64,000 nt of DNA from Sutcliffiella cohnii (lineage in GTDB: Bacteria; Bacillota; Bacilli; Bacillales; Bacillaceae_I). This document shows, piece by piece, positions 50,333 to 58,726 of the stretch. Every line of letters begins with the position of its first letter. Within the stretch, counting starts at the first letter, position 1. The stretch spans positions 2,472,501-2,536,500 of the forward strand of contig NZ_CP018866.1 of NCBI RefSeq assembly GCF_002250055.1, written 5' to 3'. The position numbers and the translations under genes were made by a program. The notes under the pieces are model-generated. The model searched no databases. It was not told where the DNA came from and saw nothing but the letters and a program-made list of their open reading frames with translations.

Positions 50333-50362
50333 AATATATCACAACAATATATAAGATTTCAA
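50333..50362 (-). promoter_or_regulatory. rpsB promoter
   Basis: The minus strand has -35 TTGAAA (50362-50357), an 18-base spacer, and an extended -10, TGATATATT (TATATT 50338-50333). It lies 117-146 bases upstream of rpsB, just before swrB ends in this direction. Confidence 0.55.
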
Positions 50363-50371
50363 GTCAAAATT

Positions 50372-50824
50372 CTAATTCTGTCGAAATTTCAATAATAATT
50401 CTATTTCTGTTTTGCCTTTACCTAACTTTTGAGCGATGTCATCAATAGAATATCCATAATTCTTTAATTCCTTTGCTTGCTCATACGTACTTAAAGGTTG
50501 TGAATGCTCGTCATATTGTAATAATTCTTTTAAATCTTCACTTTTCGTTGCATGTTCTCTGTAAACGAACGAATTTTGTTGTATTACATTTTCTTTATCT
50601 GAATGATGTTCCCTCGCACTGTTTGTAGATAGTTTTTTTAATAATCTTTCATTATCTTCTTTTAATTCATACACAAAACTACTAATTGTTTCTTCCGCTT
50701 CCTTTAATAGTTGGCGATATTCGTTTTCAAGAGAATGCATTTTCGACATTTTCGTATATAAAATAAAAAACAATAAAATCGCTGTTAAGCCTATTATTAA
50801 ATTTATAATAAATAAAAATAGCAT
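50372..50824 (-). CDS. swrB: SwrB-like swarming motility protein
   Basis: A 150-residue protein. The N-terminal transmembrane helix (about 3-24, LFIINLIIGLTAILLFFILY) is followed by a coiled coil (about 30-70) and a C-terminal helix-turn-helix-like segment (ELKNYGYSIDDIAQKLGKGKTEIELLLKF). This matches SwrB (YlxL), which promotes flagellar type III export in B. subtilis, and the position at the end of the fla/che operon agrees. It starts three bases after the preceding gene. Confidence 0.87.
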   Translation of the reverse strand: MLFLFIINLIIGLTAILLFFILYTKMSKMHSLENEYRQLLKEAEETISSFVYELKEDNERLLKKLSTNSAREHHSDKENVIQQNSFVYREHATKSEDLKELLQYDEHSQPLSTYEQAKELKNYGYSIDDIAQKLGKGKTEIELLLKFRQN

Positions 50825-50827
50825 AAT

Positions 50828-51085
50828 TTAACCTCTTAAATCAAAATGATTCCCTTTGTGCGGATGTCGTTCAAAAGGTTGTTTTGTTTGGGTAGAAGAA
50901 GTATTTTCTTTTTCTTCACTCTTTATAACATTAACTTTCTTTCGCTTAATTTCATCCTGTTTTTTCTTCTGCTCAGCTATGTGGGCTTGAATTACCATTC
51001 CGTGGTTATTATGCTGAGTTTGAATTTTACCTAAATCGACTGTTCGATGAAGTGCTACCTGGAGTTCAACTAATTTAATACCCAC
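50828..51085 (-). CDS. Small conserved fla/che-operon protein, function unknown
   Basis: An 85-residue protein, MGIKLVELQVALHRTVDLGKIQTQ, then a charged K/E-rich C-terminal half ending KGNHFDLRG. It has no transmembrane segment. The N-terminal 35 residues look conserved, as I recall in Bacilli and Clostridia flagellar operons, while the tail is low complexity. GTG start at 51085 behind AGGATG; the swrB Shine-Dalgarno overlaps its stop. It lies between sigD and swrB and so is probably expressed with motility genes. I cannot assign a function. Confidence 0.8.
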   Translation of the reverse strand: MGIKLVELQVALHRTVDLGKIQTQHNNHGMVIQAHIAEQKKKQDEIKRKKVNVIKSEEKENTSSTQTKQPFERHPHKGNHFDLRG

Positions 51086-51125
51086 ATTTTCACATCCTAA
51101 TCTTCACACGTTTTTGCCAAACAGT

Positions 51126-51890
51126 TTACTCTTTAACTGTAAGCTCTTTCCGTAGCTTAAATAGTGCTCTTGAATGAATTTGTGATATTCTTGAAGTTGT
51201 TAACCCTAACACTTGTCCAATTTCTGTTAATGTTAATTCTTCTTGATAAAATAAACTAACTACTAGTTGTTCATTTTCAGATAATCCACTTATTTTTTCG
51301 GCTAAGGATTGTAGCATCTCCTCTTTAATTAAGTGGTCGTCTGGTTGAATTGGACGATTATCTTTTAATGAGTACGAGGAAGGGGAAGACTCATCCATAT
51401 CTTTAGGAATTTCATCAATTGATAAGACGTTAGCAAAGAACACTTCATTCATAGTGGACGCAATTTCATCTTGTGGTATTTTTAATTCTGTTGCTATCTC
51501 ATCTAATGTAACGCTATTACGAGTAGACTGCTCGATTTTTTCTATTGTTGCCTCAATTTTTTTTGCCTTTTCCCTCACACTTCTAGGAAGCCAATCTTCT
51601 TTTCGTAGCCCATCAATAATGGATCCTCTAATTCGGAAAGAGGCATAAGTATCGAACTTCAAGTCTCGGGATTGATCGAATTTTTCAATCGCATCATACA
51701 ATCCTATCAACCCAAAACTTCTTAATTCATCTTTACTTACGTTTTTTGGCAGTCCTACCGCTAATCTTTGTACATGATATTGAACAAGGGGCAAATATTT
51801 TTTTACGATATAATTCCCAGCATCCGGGTCTCTTTTTTGTTTCCAAAGATCCCAATAGTGCTGGTCTTTGCTTGAAGAAACTGTTGCCAT
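51126..51890 (-). CDS. sigD: RNA polymerase sigma factor SigD
   Basis: A 254-residue sigma-28 factor directing late flagellar, chemotaxis and autolysin genes. Region 2 has LRSFGLIGLYDAIEKFD and FDTYASFRIRGSIIDGLR; region 4 has LTEIGQVLGLTTSRISQIHSRAL, matching FliA/SigD. The ATG at 51890 follows GGGAGGTAACCAAGG. It lies near the end of the fla/che operon, the position linked in B. subtilis to SigD abundance control. Confidence 0.97.
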   Translation of the reverse strand: MATVSSSKDQHYWDLWKQKRDPDAGNYIVKKYLPLVQYHVQRLAVGLPKNVSKDELRSFGLIGLYDAIEKFDQSRDLKFDTYASFRIRGSIIDGLRKEDWLPRSVREKAKKIEATIEKIEQSTRNSVTLDEIATELKIPQDEIASTMNEVFFANVLSIDEIPKDMDESSPSSYSLKDNRPIQPDDHLIKEEMLQSLAEKISGLSENEQLVVSLFYQEELTLTEIGQVLGLTTSRISQIHSRALFKLRKELTVKE

Positions 51891-51955
51891 CCTTGGTTAC
51901 CTCCCTATAATTTAGAGCAAGACTCCTTTTGCTTTTAGCCATTGTATAACTGTAT

Positions 51956-52450
51956 TTATATATACGTAACACCTTTATTAACTGTTTTAATCATTAATTT
52001 TTCGGAGGCTGGGTTAAATTCTATCGTTCTACCGCTATTCCCACCACAATCTTCTCCGAGAATAGGGATACTATGCTCTAGTAATTTATCTTTTACTGCC
52101 TCTACATTTCTTGGACCGATACGTAACGTATCATTACTGTGCTGAAATTGGAACATTTGTGCGCCACCAGAGATTTTAGCACGCAAATCTCTTTTTTTAG
52201 TTCCTTTATCCAATAAAAGGTTAACTAGAGCATCAATACCTGTATCTGCATATTTACTATGGTTAAAATCTGTTGTTCTAGCTAGCGTAGAACTCGGCAG
52301 CATAACATGAACCATACCTGCTATTGAATGAGCATATAACACGACACCTACACAGGAGCCTAATCCAGAAGTTCTAATAACTCCAGGAGAAACAACATAA
52401 TTAATGTCCGCAATACCTACCTTAACAATTACACGTTCTACTGTAACCAT
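51956..52450 (-). CDS. cheD: Chemoreceptor glutamine deamidase CheD
   Basis: A 164-residue enzyme that deamidates receptor glutamines and stimulates CheC. The catalytic cysteine is in LGSCVGVVLY and the histidine in MVHVMLP. It overlaps the cheC stop by one base (TAATG), consistent with the CheC-CheD complex. Confidence 0.96.
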   Translation of the reverse strand: MVTVERVIVKVGIADINYVVSPGVIRTSGLGSCVGVVLYAHSIAGMVHVMLPSSTLARTTDFNHSKYADTGIDALVNLLLDKGTKKRDLRAKISGGAQMFQFQHSNDTLRIGPRNVEAVKDKLLEHSIPILGEDCGGNSGRTIEFNPASEKLMIKTVNKGVTYI

Positions 52451-53073
52451 TACTTGACACCTAAAGTCCTCATTATTTTTTCTAAACTTTCTTGATACGG
52501 AATTAAAAAGAAATGACCTTTAGCTTGATGTATAGAATCGTCTGTAATTTCCTCTAGCCTTGTATCAATAAAAATAGCATGGTCACTATCTTCCGAAACT
52601 TGTAATAGTCCTTCTGTAACTATAGCACCAACCATATCAATCGCTACTATTGGGACAGAAGGAGTACATTTTTGACCAATACTATTTGAAATGGCTGATA
52701 AGTAATGTGCGGCAATTATATTTCCTAATTCTTGCAAGGCAGATATAGCCATTTCTTCGTATTGAAATTTTTCAAAATTTGTAGTTGGGTCATGTGTTAA
52801 TTGTTGAACAAATCGAGTAGCATCCTCTAGAGATAATACAAAAAATAAACTACCCTCAATTTCACCTTCCATTTTTAGAAAGACGGCAGCTACCGGTCTT
52901 TCAGCTCCTCCAATTAAATCCATAATTTCGTTAAAGGAAACTATTTTAGCAGTAGGTACATTCATTTTAATTTTTTTGTTTAACAATAATGAAAGTGCTG
53001 TTGCAGCATTACCCGCTCCAATATTACTGAGCTCTTTCAACACATCCATTACTGAATCATCATAAGTATTCAT
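52450..53073 (-). CDS. cheC: CheY-P phosphatase CheC
   Basis: A 207-residue CheC with two phosphatase-type helices, ELSNIGAGNAATALS (about 10-24) and ELGNIIAAHYLSAIS (about 112-126), each with the E...N pair. It dephosphorylates CheY-P and binds CheD in adaptation. It follows cheW by 11 bases and is coupled to cheD. Confidence 0.96.
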   Translation of the reverse strand: MNTYDDSVMDVLKELSNIGAGNAATALSLLLNKKIKMNVPTAKIVSFNEIMDLIGGAERPVAAVFLKMEGEIEGSLFFVLSLEDATRFVQQLTHDPTTNFEKFQYEEMAISALQELGNIIAAHYLSAISNSIGQKCTPSVPIVAIDMVGAIVTEGLLQVSEDSDHAIFIDTRLEEITDDSIHQAKGHFFLIPYQESLEKIMRTLGVK

Positions 53074-53084
53074 TGTTTCAAACC

Positions 53085-53534
53085 CTAATTTTGTATTTCG
53101 TCTTTCTTCAGTATTTGCTCCAAATCTAAATAAACATATAAAGAGTTATTAAAGTTTATAACACCTTTTATATACTCTAGATCGACCGAACCTACTACAC
53201 TAGAAGGATGTTCAATATTTTCCTCTAATATATCTATTACATCGTTAGCTGCATCTACAATAAATCCGGCTTCTATATCATCAAAAATCGTTATTAATAT
53301 ACGTGTAGTGTTCGTATATTCTTTCTCTTCGATGTTAAAACGCGTTCTAAAATCGATAATTGGTGTAATAACCCCACGTAAGTTAACTACACCTTTAACA
53401 TATGGAAGTGCATTTGGTACTCTAGTAATTGGAAGCACTTTTTCAATAGATTTCACTTGATTGACCGGGATCACATATTGCTCATTATTTAATTCAAATG
53501 CGATTAGTTTCTCTCCAACCTGCGCCATACTCAT
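53085..53534 (-). CDS. cheW: Chemotaxis coupling protein CheW
   Basis: A 149-residue SH3-like scaffold linking receptors to CheA. It shows AFELNNEQYVIPVNQV, RVPNALPYVKGVVNLRG and IDFRTRF. The ATG at 53534 is eight bases after GGAGG; the frame to 53549 lacks a ribosome-binding site. A 79-base gap separates it from cheA, the largest in the operon. Confidence 0.96.
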   Translation of the reverse strand: MSMAQVGEKLIAFELNNEQYVIPVNQVKSIEKVLPITRVPNALPYVKGVVNLRGVITPIIDFRTRFNIEEKEYTNTTRILITIFDDIEAGFIVDAANDVIDILEENIEHPSSVVGSVDLEYIKGVINFNNSLYVYLDLEQILKKDEIQN

Positions 53535-53613
53535 CCGCCTCTCCTCCATTCCTTCATTTAATTGTTGACTGTTTATTTGGCTCTATCAAAGTTAGTTTAA
53601 GTCTATAAACCTA

Positions 53614-55632
53614 TTAATTAATTAACGTATTACAGTCTACAATTAGTGCTACTTGTCCATCACCTAATATAGTGGCACCTGAAATAGCAAATGTGTGATT
53701 TAAATATTGTCCAAGAGACTTTAACACTACTTCTTGCTGCCCAATAAAGGAATCTACGACCAAACCAGCAAGTTTCTCTCCTTTTTTCACAATTACGATA
53801 GAGGACAATTCACTGTTGCAGTCATCCACCTTGGATACATCAAATACTCGATCTAAAAATACTAGTGGCACAACCTTTCCTCTAAATTGAACAACTTGTT
53901 GACCGTGAACATGTTGAATTTCACTGTTATTAATAATAGCTGTTTCAATAATAGAAGAAAGGGGAATTGCGTACTTTTCAGCGCCTACTTCTGTTAATAG
54001 AATAGAAATAATCGATAACGTTAAAGGTAATTGAATTGAAAAAGTCGTTCCGTTCCCTTTTTCAGAGTCTATCGATATCGTTCCGCCTAACGATTCAATC
54101 GTACTTTTAACAACATCAAGTCCGACACCGCGACCTGAAATGTCTGATATTTTGTCTGCAGTAGAAAATCCAGATGATAGGATTAATTGGTACACTTCCT
54201 TATCCGTTAATGTTTCACTTTTCTCTTTTGACAAAATACCTCTTTCAATAGCTTTTTCAAGTACTTTTGTTTTACTAATACCTGAACCGTTATCTTTTAT
54301 TTCAATGAAAACATGATTACCACTATGGAATGCACGTAATATAATTTGACCTTCTTCCTCTTTCCCGTTTTGCCTTCTTATGTCTGGCATTTCTACTCCA
54401 TGATCTACTGCATTTCGAATTAAATGTACTAACGGATCACCAATTTCATCAATAACCGTTCGATCTAGCTCTGTTTCTGCACCAATAATTTGAAAATCTA
54501 TTTTTTTACCTAAATCGCGGGCAAGCTGTCTTATCATTCTTGGGAAACGATTAAAGACTGTTTCAATTGGAACCATACGCATATTTAGAATAATATTTTG
54601 TAAATCGTTTGAAATTCTAGACATTCTTTCTACTGTTTCTTGGAGTTCTGTTACCTTTAAATCTTTTGAGATTTGCTCTAATCTACCACGATCAATAACT
54701 AACTCTTCAAACAAATTCATTAATACGTCTAATCGATCAATGTTTACTCTAATCGTTTTATTTGATGCTACTTTTTTAGTGGTTGATTTCTTTTCTTCAT
54801 TAACAACTACATCTGTTACCGCAACTTCTGTTATCGCTTGTGTAATTTCTTCTACTGCAACATTAGAACCTTCTTTTTCATTTTCTTGAAGTTGTTTAAC
54901 GTTTATAACTTGTATATCAACCTTTTCTACTTCTGATACTTTAAAAATTCTTTGTTGTATACTTTCTTCTGAGTCTTTAGAAACGATAGTAATTGTAAAA
55001 GAATTATCAAAATTCTCTTCTTCTAATACTTCAACCGGTGGATCTGACTTAATTACTTCACCTAGTTTTTCTACCACTTCAAAAACCATAAAAACTCTAG
55101 CAGCTTTTAACATACAATCATCTCGTAACGTTACCGTCACCTCGTAAGGGAAATACCCTTGCTCTTCTGATTGTTCTAAGATTGTAAGTTCATAAGAATC
55201 GTAATTTGTACTAGTGCTATTATTTTCACTAGTATTGCTTACTTCAACGGCTTCTCCGCTTACAATTTGGTTTAATAAAGCTACAACTTCCGTTACATCT
55301 TTTTTCCCGTCGCCGCCACCTGCTATCGATGTTACCATTTCTTCTAAATATTCAACGGAAGAGAAAACAACATCTAAAAGAGTTGAGGATGGAGCAATTT
55401 TTTCATTCCGAATGCCGTCTAATACGTTTTCCATATGGTGGGTAAGACTAGCTAAATCTTCAAACCCCATCGTCGCAGACATCCCTTTTAGCGTGTGAGC
55501 AGATCGAAATATTTCATTTACAATTTCTAGACTTTCTGGGCTTTTTTCTAAAAGTAGTAACTGATCGTTTATTGACTGTAAGTGCTCTTTACTTTCTTCA
55601 ATAAAGATATCTAAATATTGGTTGAGTTCCAT
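53614..55632 (-). CDS. cheA: Chemotaxis histidine kinase CheA
   Basis: A 672-residue kinase. P1 (about 1-105) carries the phosphorylated histidine in SAHTLKGMSATMGF. P2 (about 145-245) binds response regulators. Next come a linker, the dimerisation domain P3 (about 290-350) with DRLDVLMNLFEELVIDR, the ATPase P4 with HLIRNAVDHG, DNGSGI and GRGVGLDVV, and the CheW-like P5 at the C-terminus. The ATG at 55632 is preferred, six bases after AGGGGTG. Confidence 0.97.
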   Translation of the reverse strand: MELNQYLDIFIEESKEHLQSINDQLLLLEKSPESLEIVNEIFRSAHTLKGMSATMGFEDLASLTHHMENVLDGIRNEKIAPSSTLLDVVFSSVEYLEEMVTSIAGGGDGKKDVTEVVALLNQIVSGEAVEVSNTSENNSTSTNYDSYELTILEQSEEQGYFPYEVTVTLRDDCMLKAARVFMVFEVVEKLGEVIKSDPPVEVLEEENFDNSFTITIVSKDSEESIQQRIFKVSEVEKVDIQVINVKQLQENEKEGSNVAVEEITQAITEVAVTDVVVNEEKKSTTKKVASNKTIRVNIDRLDVLMNLFEELVIDRGRLEQISKDLKVTELQETVERMSRISNDLQNIILNMRMVPIETVFNRFPRMIRQLARDLGKKIDFQIIGAETELDRTVIDEIGDPLVHLIRNAVDHGVEMPDIRRQNGKEEEGQIILRAFHSGNHVFIEIKDNGSGISKTKVLEKAIERGILSKEKSETLTDKEVYQLILSSGFSTADKISDISGRGVGLDVVKSTIESLGGTISIDSEKGNGTTFSIQLPLTLSIISILLTEVGAEKYAIPLSSIIETAIINNSEIQHVHGQQVVQFRGKVVPLVFLDRVFDVSKVDDCNSELSSIVIVKKGEKLAGLVVDSFIGQQEVVLKSLGQYLNHTFAISGATILGDGQVALIVDCNTLIN

Positions 55633-55643
55633 TTTCAGCACCC

Positions 55644-56705
55644 CTAAATATATTTCAATATAGTATTCGTAACATGTTGCAAGTGTACAATTTCGTCTAC
55701 TTTTCCAGTTTGGATTGCAGCTTTCGGCATACCGAATATAACGGAAGATTCCTCAGATTCAGCTATAATAACTGTACTTTCATCATTTTTTTTTAATTGA
55801 AGGATTCCATCTGTACCATCCGTTCCCATCCCTGTCATCACTACAGCTATTTTTTTGTAGTTTCTTAGTAGACTTAGAGAATAAAAGAGTTTATTGACTG
55901 AAGGTCGATGCCCTTTGAATGGTTCTGTTTCACTTAACTGAATAGTTAAGTCACCAAATTGTTCAGCCACTTCCATATGTAGCCCCCCCGGAGCAATATA
56001 CGCTGTACCTTTTTCTACTTTTTGACCATGCACTGCTTCAACAACAGTTATTTCACTTACAGAATTTAATCTGTTTGCTAAAGATTTTGTAAAATGAGGT
56101 GGCATATGTTGAACGATAAATATAGGTGCCACTGTTTGTTTTGGGAGTGAGCATAATATTTCTTGTAATGCTCTTGGACCTCCAGTAGATGTGCCTATTC
56201 CTATAATTGTATTATCGACTTTACCGTTAAAAACTTTTAGGTATTTTTTACTATTTTCACTTTTTGTTCTTTCTGTTTTTTGTGAATTTTTTTTTGGTGG
56301 TATTACAGTAGAAGCTAAAAGAACTTTTTCTATTAATTCCTCCTTCACCTTATATAAGTCTAGTGATATAGAACCAGAAGGTTTTGGAATAAAATCAATC
56401 GCACCTAATTCCATTGCTTTTATTGTATTTACAGCTCCTGACTCAGTCGTACTAGAGAGCATAATGACAGGCAGTGGATTATGTGTCATTATGTTCTCTA
56501 ACGTACTAAGACCATCTAAAACCGGCATTTCCACATCCAATGTAACAACATCTGGAGAAAACTCATTAATTTTTTCTAATGCTTCTTGTCCATTTTTAGC
56601 AGTCGCGACGACACTAATTTGTGGATGTGCGTTTAGAAAATCGGAAATAATTTTCCTCATGAAGAGAGAGTCGTCTGTTACTAATACTTTTACCATTTTA
56701 TTCAT
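55644..56705 (-). CDS. cheB: Chemotaxis methylesterase CheB
   Basis: A 353-residue response-regulator methylesterase. The receiver (about 5-120) has DDSLFMRKI, the phosphoacceptor aspartate in TLDVEMPVLDG, and the conserved K in IPKPSG. The catalytic triad is Ser in GIGTSTGGPRAL, His in VQHMPPHFT and Asp in MTGMGTDG. It removes methyl groups or deamidates receptors. It lies 11 bases before cheA. Confidence 0.97.
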   Translation of the reverse strand: MNKMVKVLVTDDSLFMRKIISDFLNAHPQISVVATAKNGQEALEKINEFSPDVVTLDVEMPVLDGLSTLENIMTHNPLPVIMLSSTTESGAVNTIKAMELGAIDFIPKPSGSISLDLYKVKEELIEKVLLASTVIPPKKNSQKTERTKSENSKKYLKVFNGKVDNTIIGIGTSTGGPRALQEILCSLPKQTVAPIFIVQHMPPHFTKSLANRLNSVSEITVVEAVHGQKVEKGTAYIAPGGLHMEVAEQFGDLTIQLSETEPFKGHRPSVNKLFYSLSLLRNYKKIAVVMTGMGTDGTDGILQLKKNDESTVIIAESEESSVIFGMPKAAIQTGKVDEIVHLQHVTNTILKYI

Positions 56706-56717
56706 GCTGTCACTACC

Positions 56718-57587
56718 CTACCTCTCAAAGAAAAGATGAAAAAGTTTCGATATCATCGGTGTATCTGTTTTCGATGTTATCCTTCCCTCGTGTGCGAATG
56801 AAGTAGCTATATTAGTAATCGCTTTGCTAGCGTTACATTTCGGATAAGCCAATAAGAACGGAGTTTGTTCCATAACCGATTTTGTTACATACCGATCATC
56901 TGGAACAGATCCAAAAAATCCAATTTCTTTTTGGAGGAACTTTCTGCTCACAGATTGAATACGATAAAACGTTTTGTCAGCGAGTTTCCTTTCAAAAACT
57001 TTATTTACTACAATAGATAGTGGAATTTCGTTGTTAGAAATTGTAATAATTTTCAATGCAGCATAAGCATCTGTAATAGAGGTTGGCTCACACGTAGTAA
57101 CAACTACAATTTCATCCATTGCAAGAAGTAGCTTTAAGTTTTCTTCTGTCATACCAGCACCCATATCAAAAAGTAAATAGTCATAATGAATAGCCTCATT
57201 TTGAAGCTCTTTTAACAAATGTTGTACCGTTTCTTTATCCATTTTAAATATTTCTGCTAAGCCTGAGCCCCCAGGTATATACGATAAGCCTTCAGGTCCT
57301 TTTTGGATAACGTCACGAAGACTTTTCCCATTATTTAAAAGGTCAATAATGGAACCGAAACTAGATTTACCCATGAGAACATCTATATTTGCCATACCAA
57401 TATCAAAATCTATCAATAGAACAGAAAAACCAGCTTTTTGAAGTGATAAGGAAAAGTTTAGGGAAAAATTAGATTTCCCTACTCCTCCTTTACCACTAAT
57501 AATTGCTAATGTCCTGTATTTTTTGAAATGGAGTTTATTATTTTTTGTTACTATTTTTTCTCTCAGTGATGCTGCTTGGTCGTTCAT
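56718..57587 (-). CDS. flhG: FlhG (YlxH), MinD-type ATPase
   Basis: A 289-residue ParA/MinD-family ATPase. The deviant Walker A is SGKGGVGKS (about 31-39), with LLIDFDIGMANID. It controls flagellar number and placement with FlhF. N-terminal residues 1-20 are short and probably form the FlhF-activating segment. It overlaps flhF by four bases. Confidence 0.95.
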   Translation of the reverse strand: MNDQAASLREKIVTKNNKLHFKKYRTLAIISGKGGVGKSNFSLNFSLSLQKAGFSVLLIDFDIGMANIDVLMGKSSFGSIIDLLNNGKSLRDVIQKGPEGLSYIPGGSGLAEIFKMDKETVQHLLKELQNEAIHYDYLLFDMGAGMTEENLKLLLAMDEIVVVTTCEPTSITDAYAALKIITISNNEIPLSIVVNKVFERKLADKTFYRIQSVSRKFLQKEIGFFGSVPDDRYVTKSVMEQTPFLLAYPKCNASKAITNIATSFAHEGRITSKTDTPMISKLFHLFFER

Positions 57588-58726
57588 TTAGATAACCCTT
57601 CTCGCAAATATGATGTCCACTCTGCCGATGTAATTTTTTTAATATCTTCTGGTACTGCTTGCCCTTCTGTAATGTAGGAAATTTGTTTTTCATATTTTTT
57701 CATTAACGCAAACATTGTACCGGCCGCTGATGTTTCATCTATTTTTGTTAATATATAAGCGTCAAATGGAAGTTGTAAAAATTGTTCCGTTATTTTCTCC
57801 ATATCGGCAAATTTAGATGTTAAGGATAGTACTAAGTACGTTTCCATCTCATTGTTAAAATCAATCGTTTTTCTTAAATCTTTTATAAATTCATCTTTTA
57901 AATAGTTTCTTCCAGCAGTATCAATAAAGATAATATCTAAATGGGCTAACTTTGCTTTTGCTTTTTGAAAATCTTCACCGTTATAACAAACTTCTAATGG
58001 TGCATCTAAAATATTGGCATACGTTTTTAACTGTTCAATTGCAGCAATTCGATACGTGTCTGTAGTAATAAATCCGACCTTTTTATTTTCGTGCAAAGTA
58101 GCGTGAGCAGCTAATTTGGCAAGGGTAGTTGTTTTACCCACTCCAGTCGGTCCTACTAAGCAAACGTATTTCTTTTTTAAACTTTCCTGGTTATCGATAA
58201 CTGGAATTAAACTTTCCTGTACATAGTTATCTACTAAAGTGATTAACGAACGATAATTGTTTTTTTCGTCTTCCGTTACTTCATCTATAATAAAACTCAT
58301 AATTTCTTCTACAAATTGATTTGGAAGATCTATGTTTAGTAACTTTTCTTCCAACTGTATCATCGGTTCCGTCCATAGCTGTTTTTTTGGTTGGTTTTTC
58401 TCAATACTTTTTAACATTTTCTTCATTTCAGCAACGTTTTTTAATAAATCATTTTGAACCTCACCGTTATCAGGAATAGTTACAGCTTCTTTTACAATAG
58501 AAGTAGATTTATGTTCGGTAGGTTTTCTTTTTTGTTTAATTGAATCTATCGACGTAATTTCATCAATTGCAGCAATGACCTCGAACTGTTTTTTCGTTAG
58601 AAATCCGAAAAATCGAGAGCTATGTACCGCTTTTGAGTTTAAAATAACCGCATCATTTCCAAGTTCCTGTCGAACTAGCTTCATTGCTTCTGCCATTGAA
58701 TTAGCTTTAAATTTTTTTACTCTCAT
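57584..58726 (-). CDS. flhF: Flagellar SRP-type GTPase FlhF
   Basis: A 380-residue SRP GTPase that positions flagellar basal bodies. The N-terminal basic/alpha domain begins MRVKKFKANSMAEAMKLV. The G domain (about 185-380) has VGPTGVGKTTTLAKLA, TTDTYRIAAIEQL, DTAGRNY and LTKIDETS. It overlaps flhG and flhA by four bases each, so is tightly coupled. Confidence 0.96.
   Translation of the reverse strand: MRVKKFKANSMAEAMKLVRQELGNDAVILNSKAVHSSRFFGFLTKKQFEVIAAIDEITSIDSIKQKRKPTEHKSTSIVKEAVTIPDNGEVQNDLLKNVAEMKKMLKSIEKNQPKKQLWTEPMIQLEEKLLNIDLPNQFVEEIMSFIIDEVTEDEKNNYRSLITLVDNYVQESLIPVIDNQESLKKKYVCLVGPTGVGKTTTLAKLAAHATLHENKKVGFITTDTYRIAAIEQLKTYANILDAPLEVCYNGEDFQKAKAKLAHLDIIFIDTAGRNYLKDEFIKDLRKTIDFNNEMETYLVLSLTSKFADMEKITEQFLQLPFDAYILTKIDETSAAGTMFALMKKYEKQISYITEGQAVPEDIKKITSAEWTSYLREGLSK

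Noticed and set aside
51733..51972. 79-codon frame overlapping sigD and the cheD end
   Set aside because: Overlaps two well-supported genes in another frame, with no ribosome-binding site.
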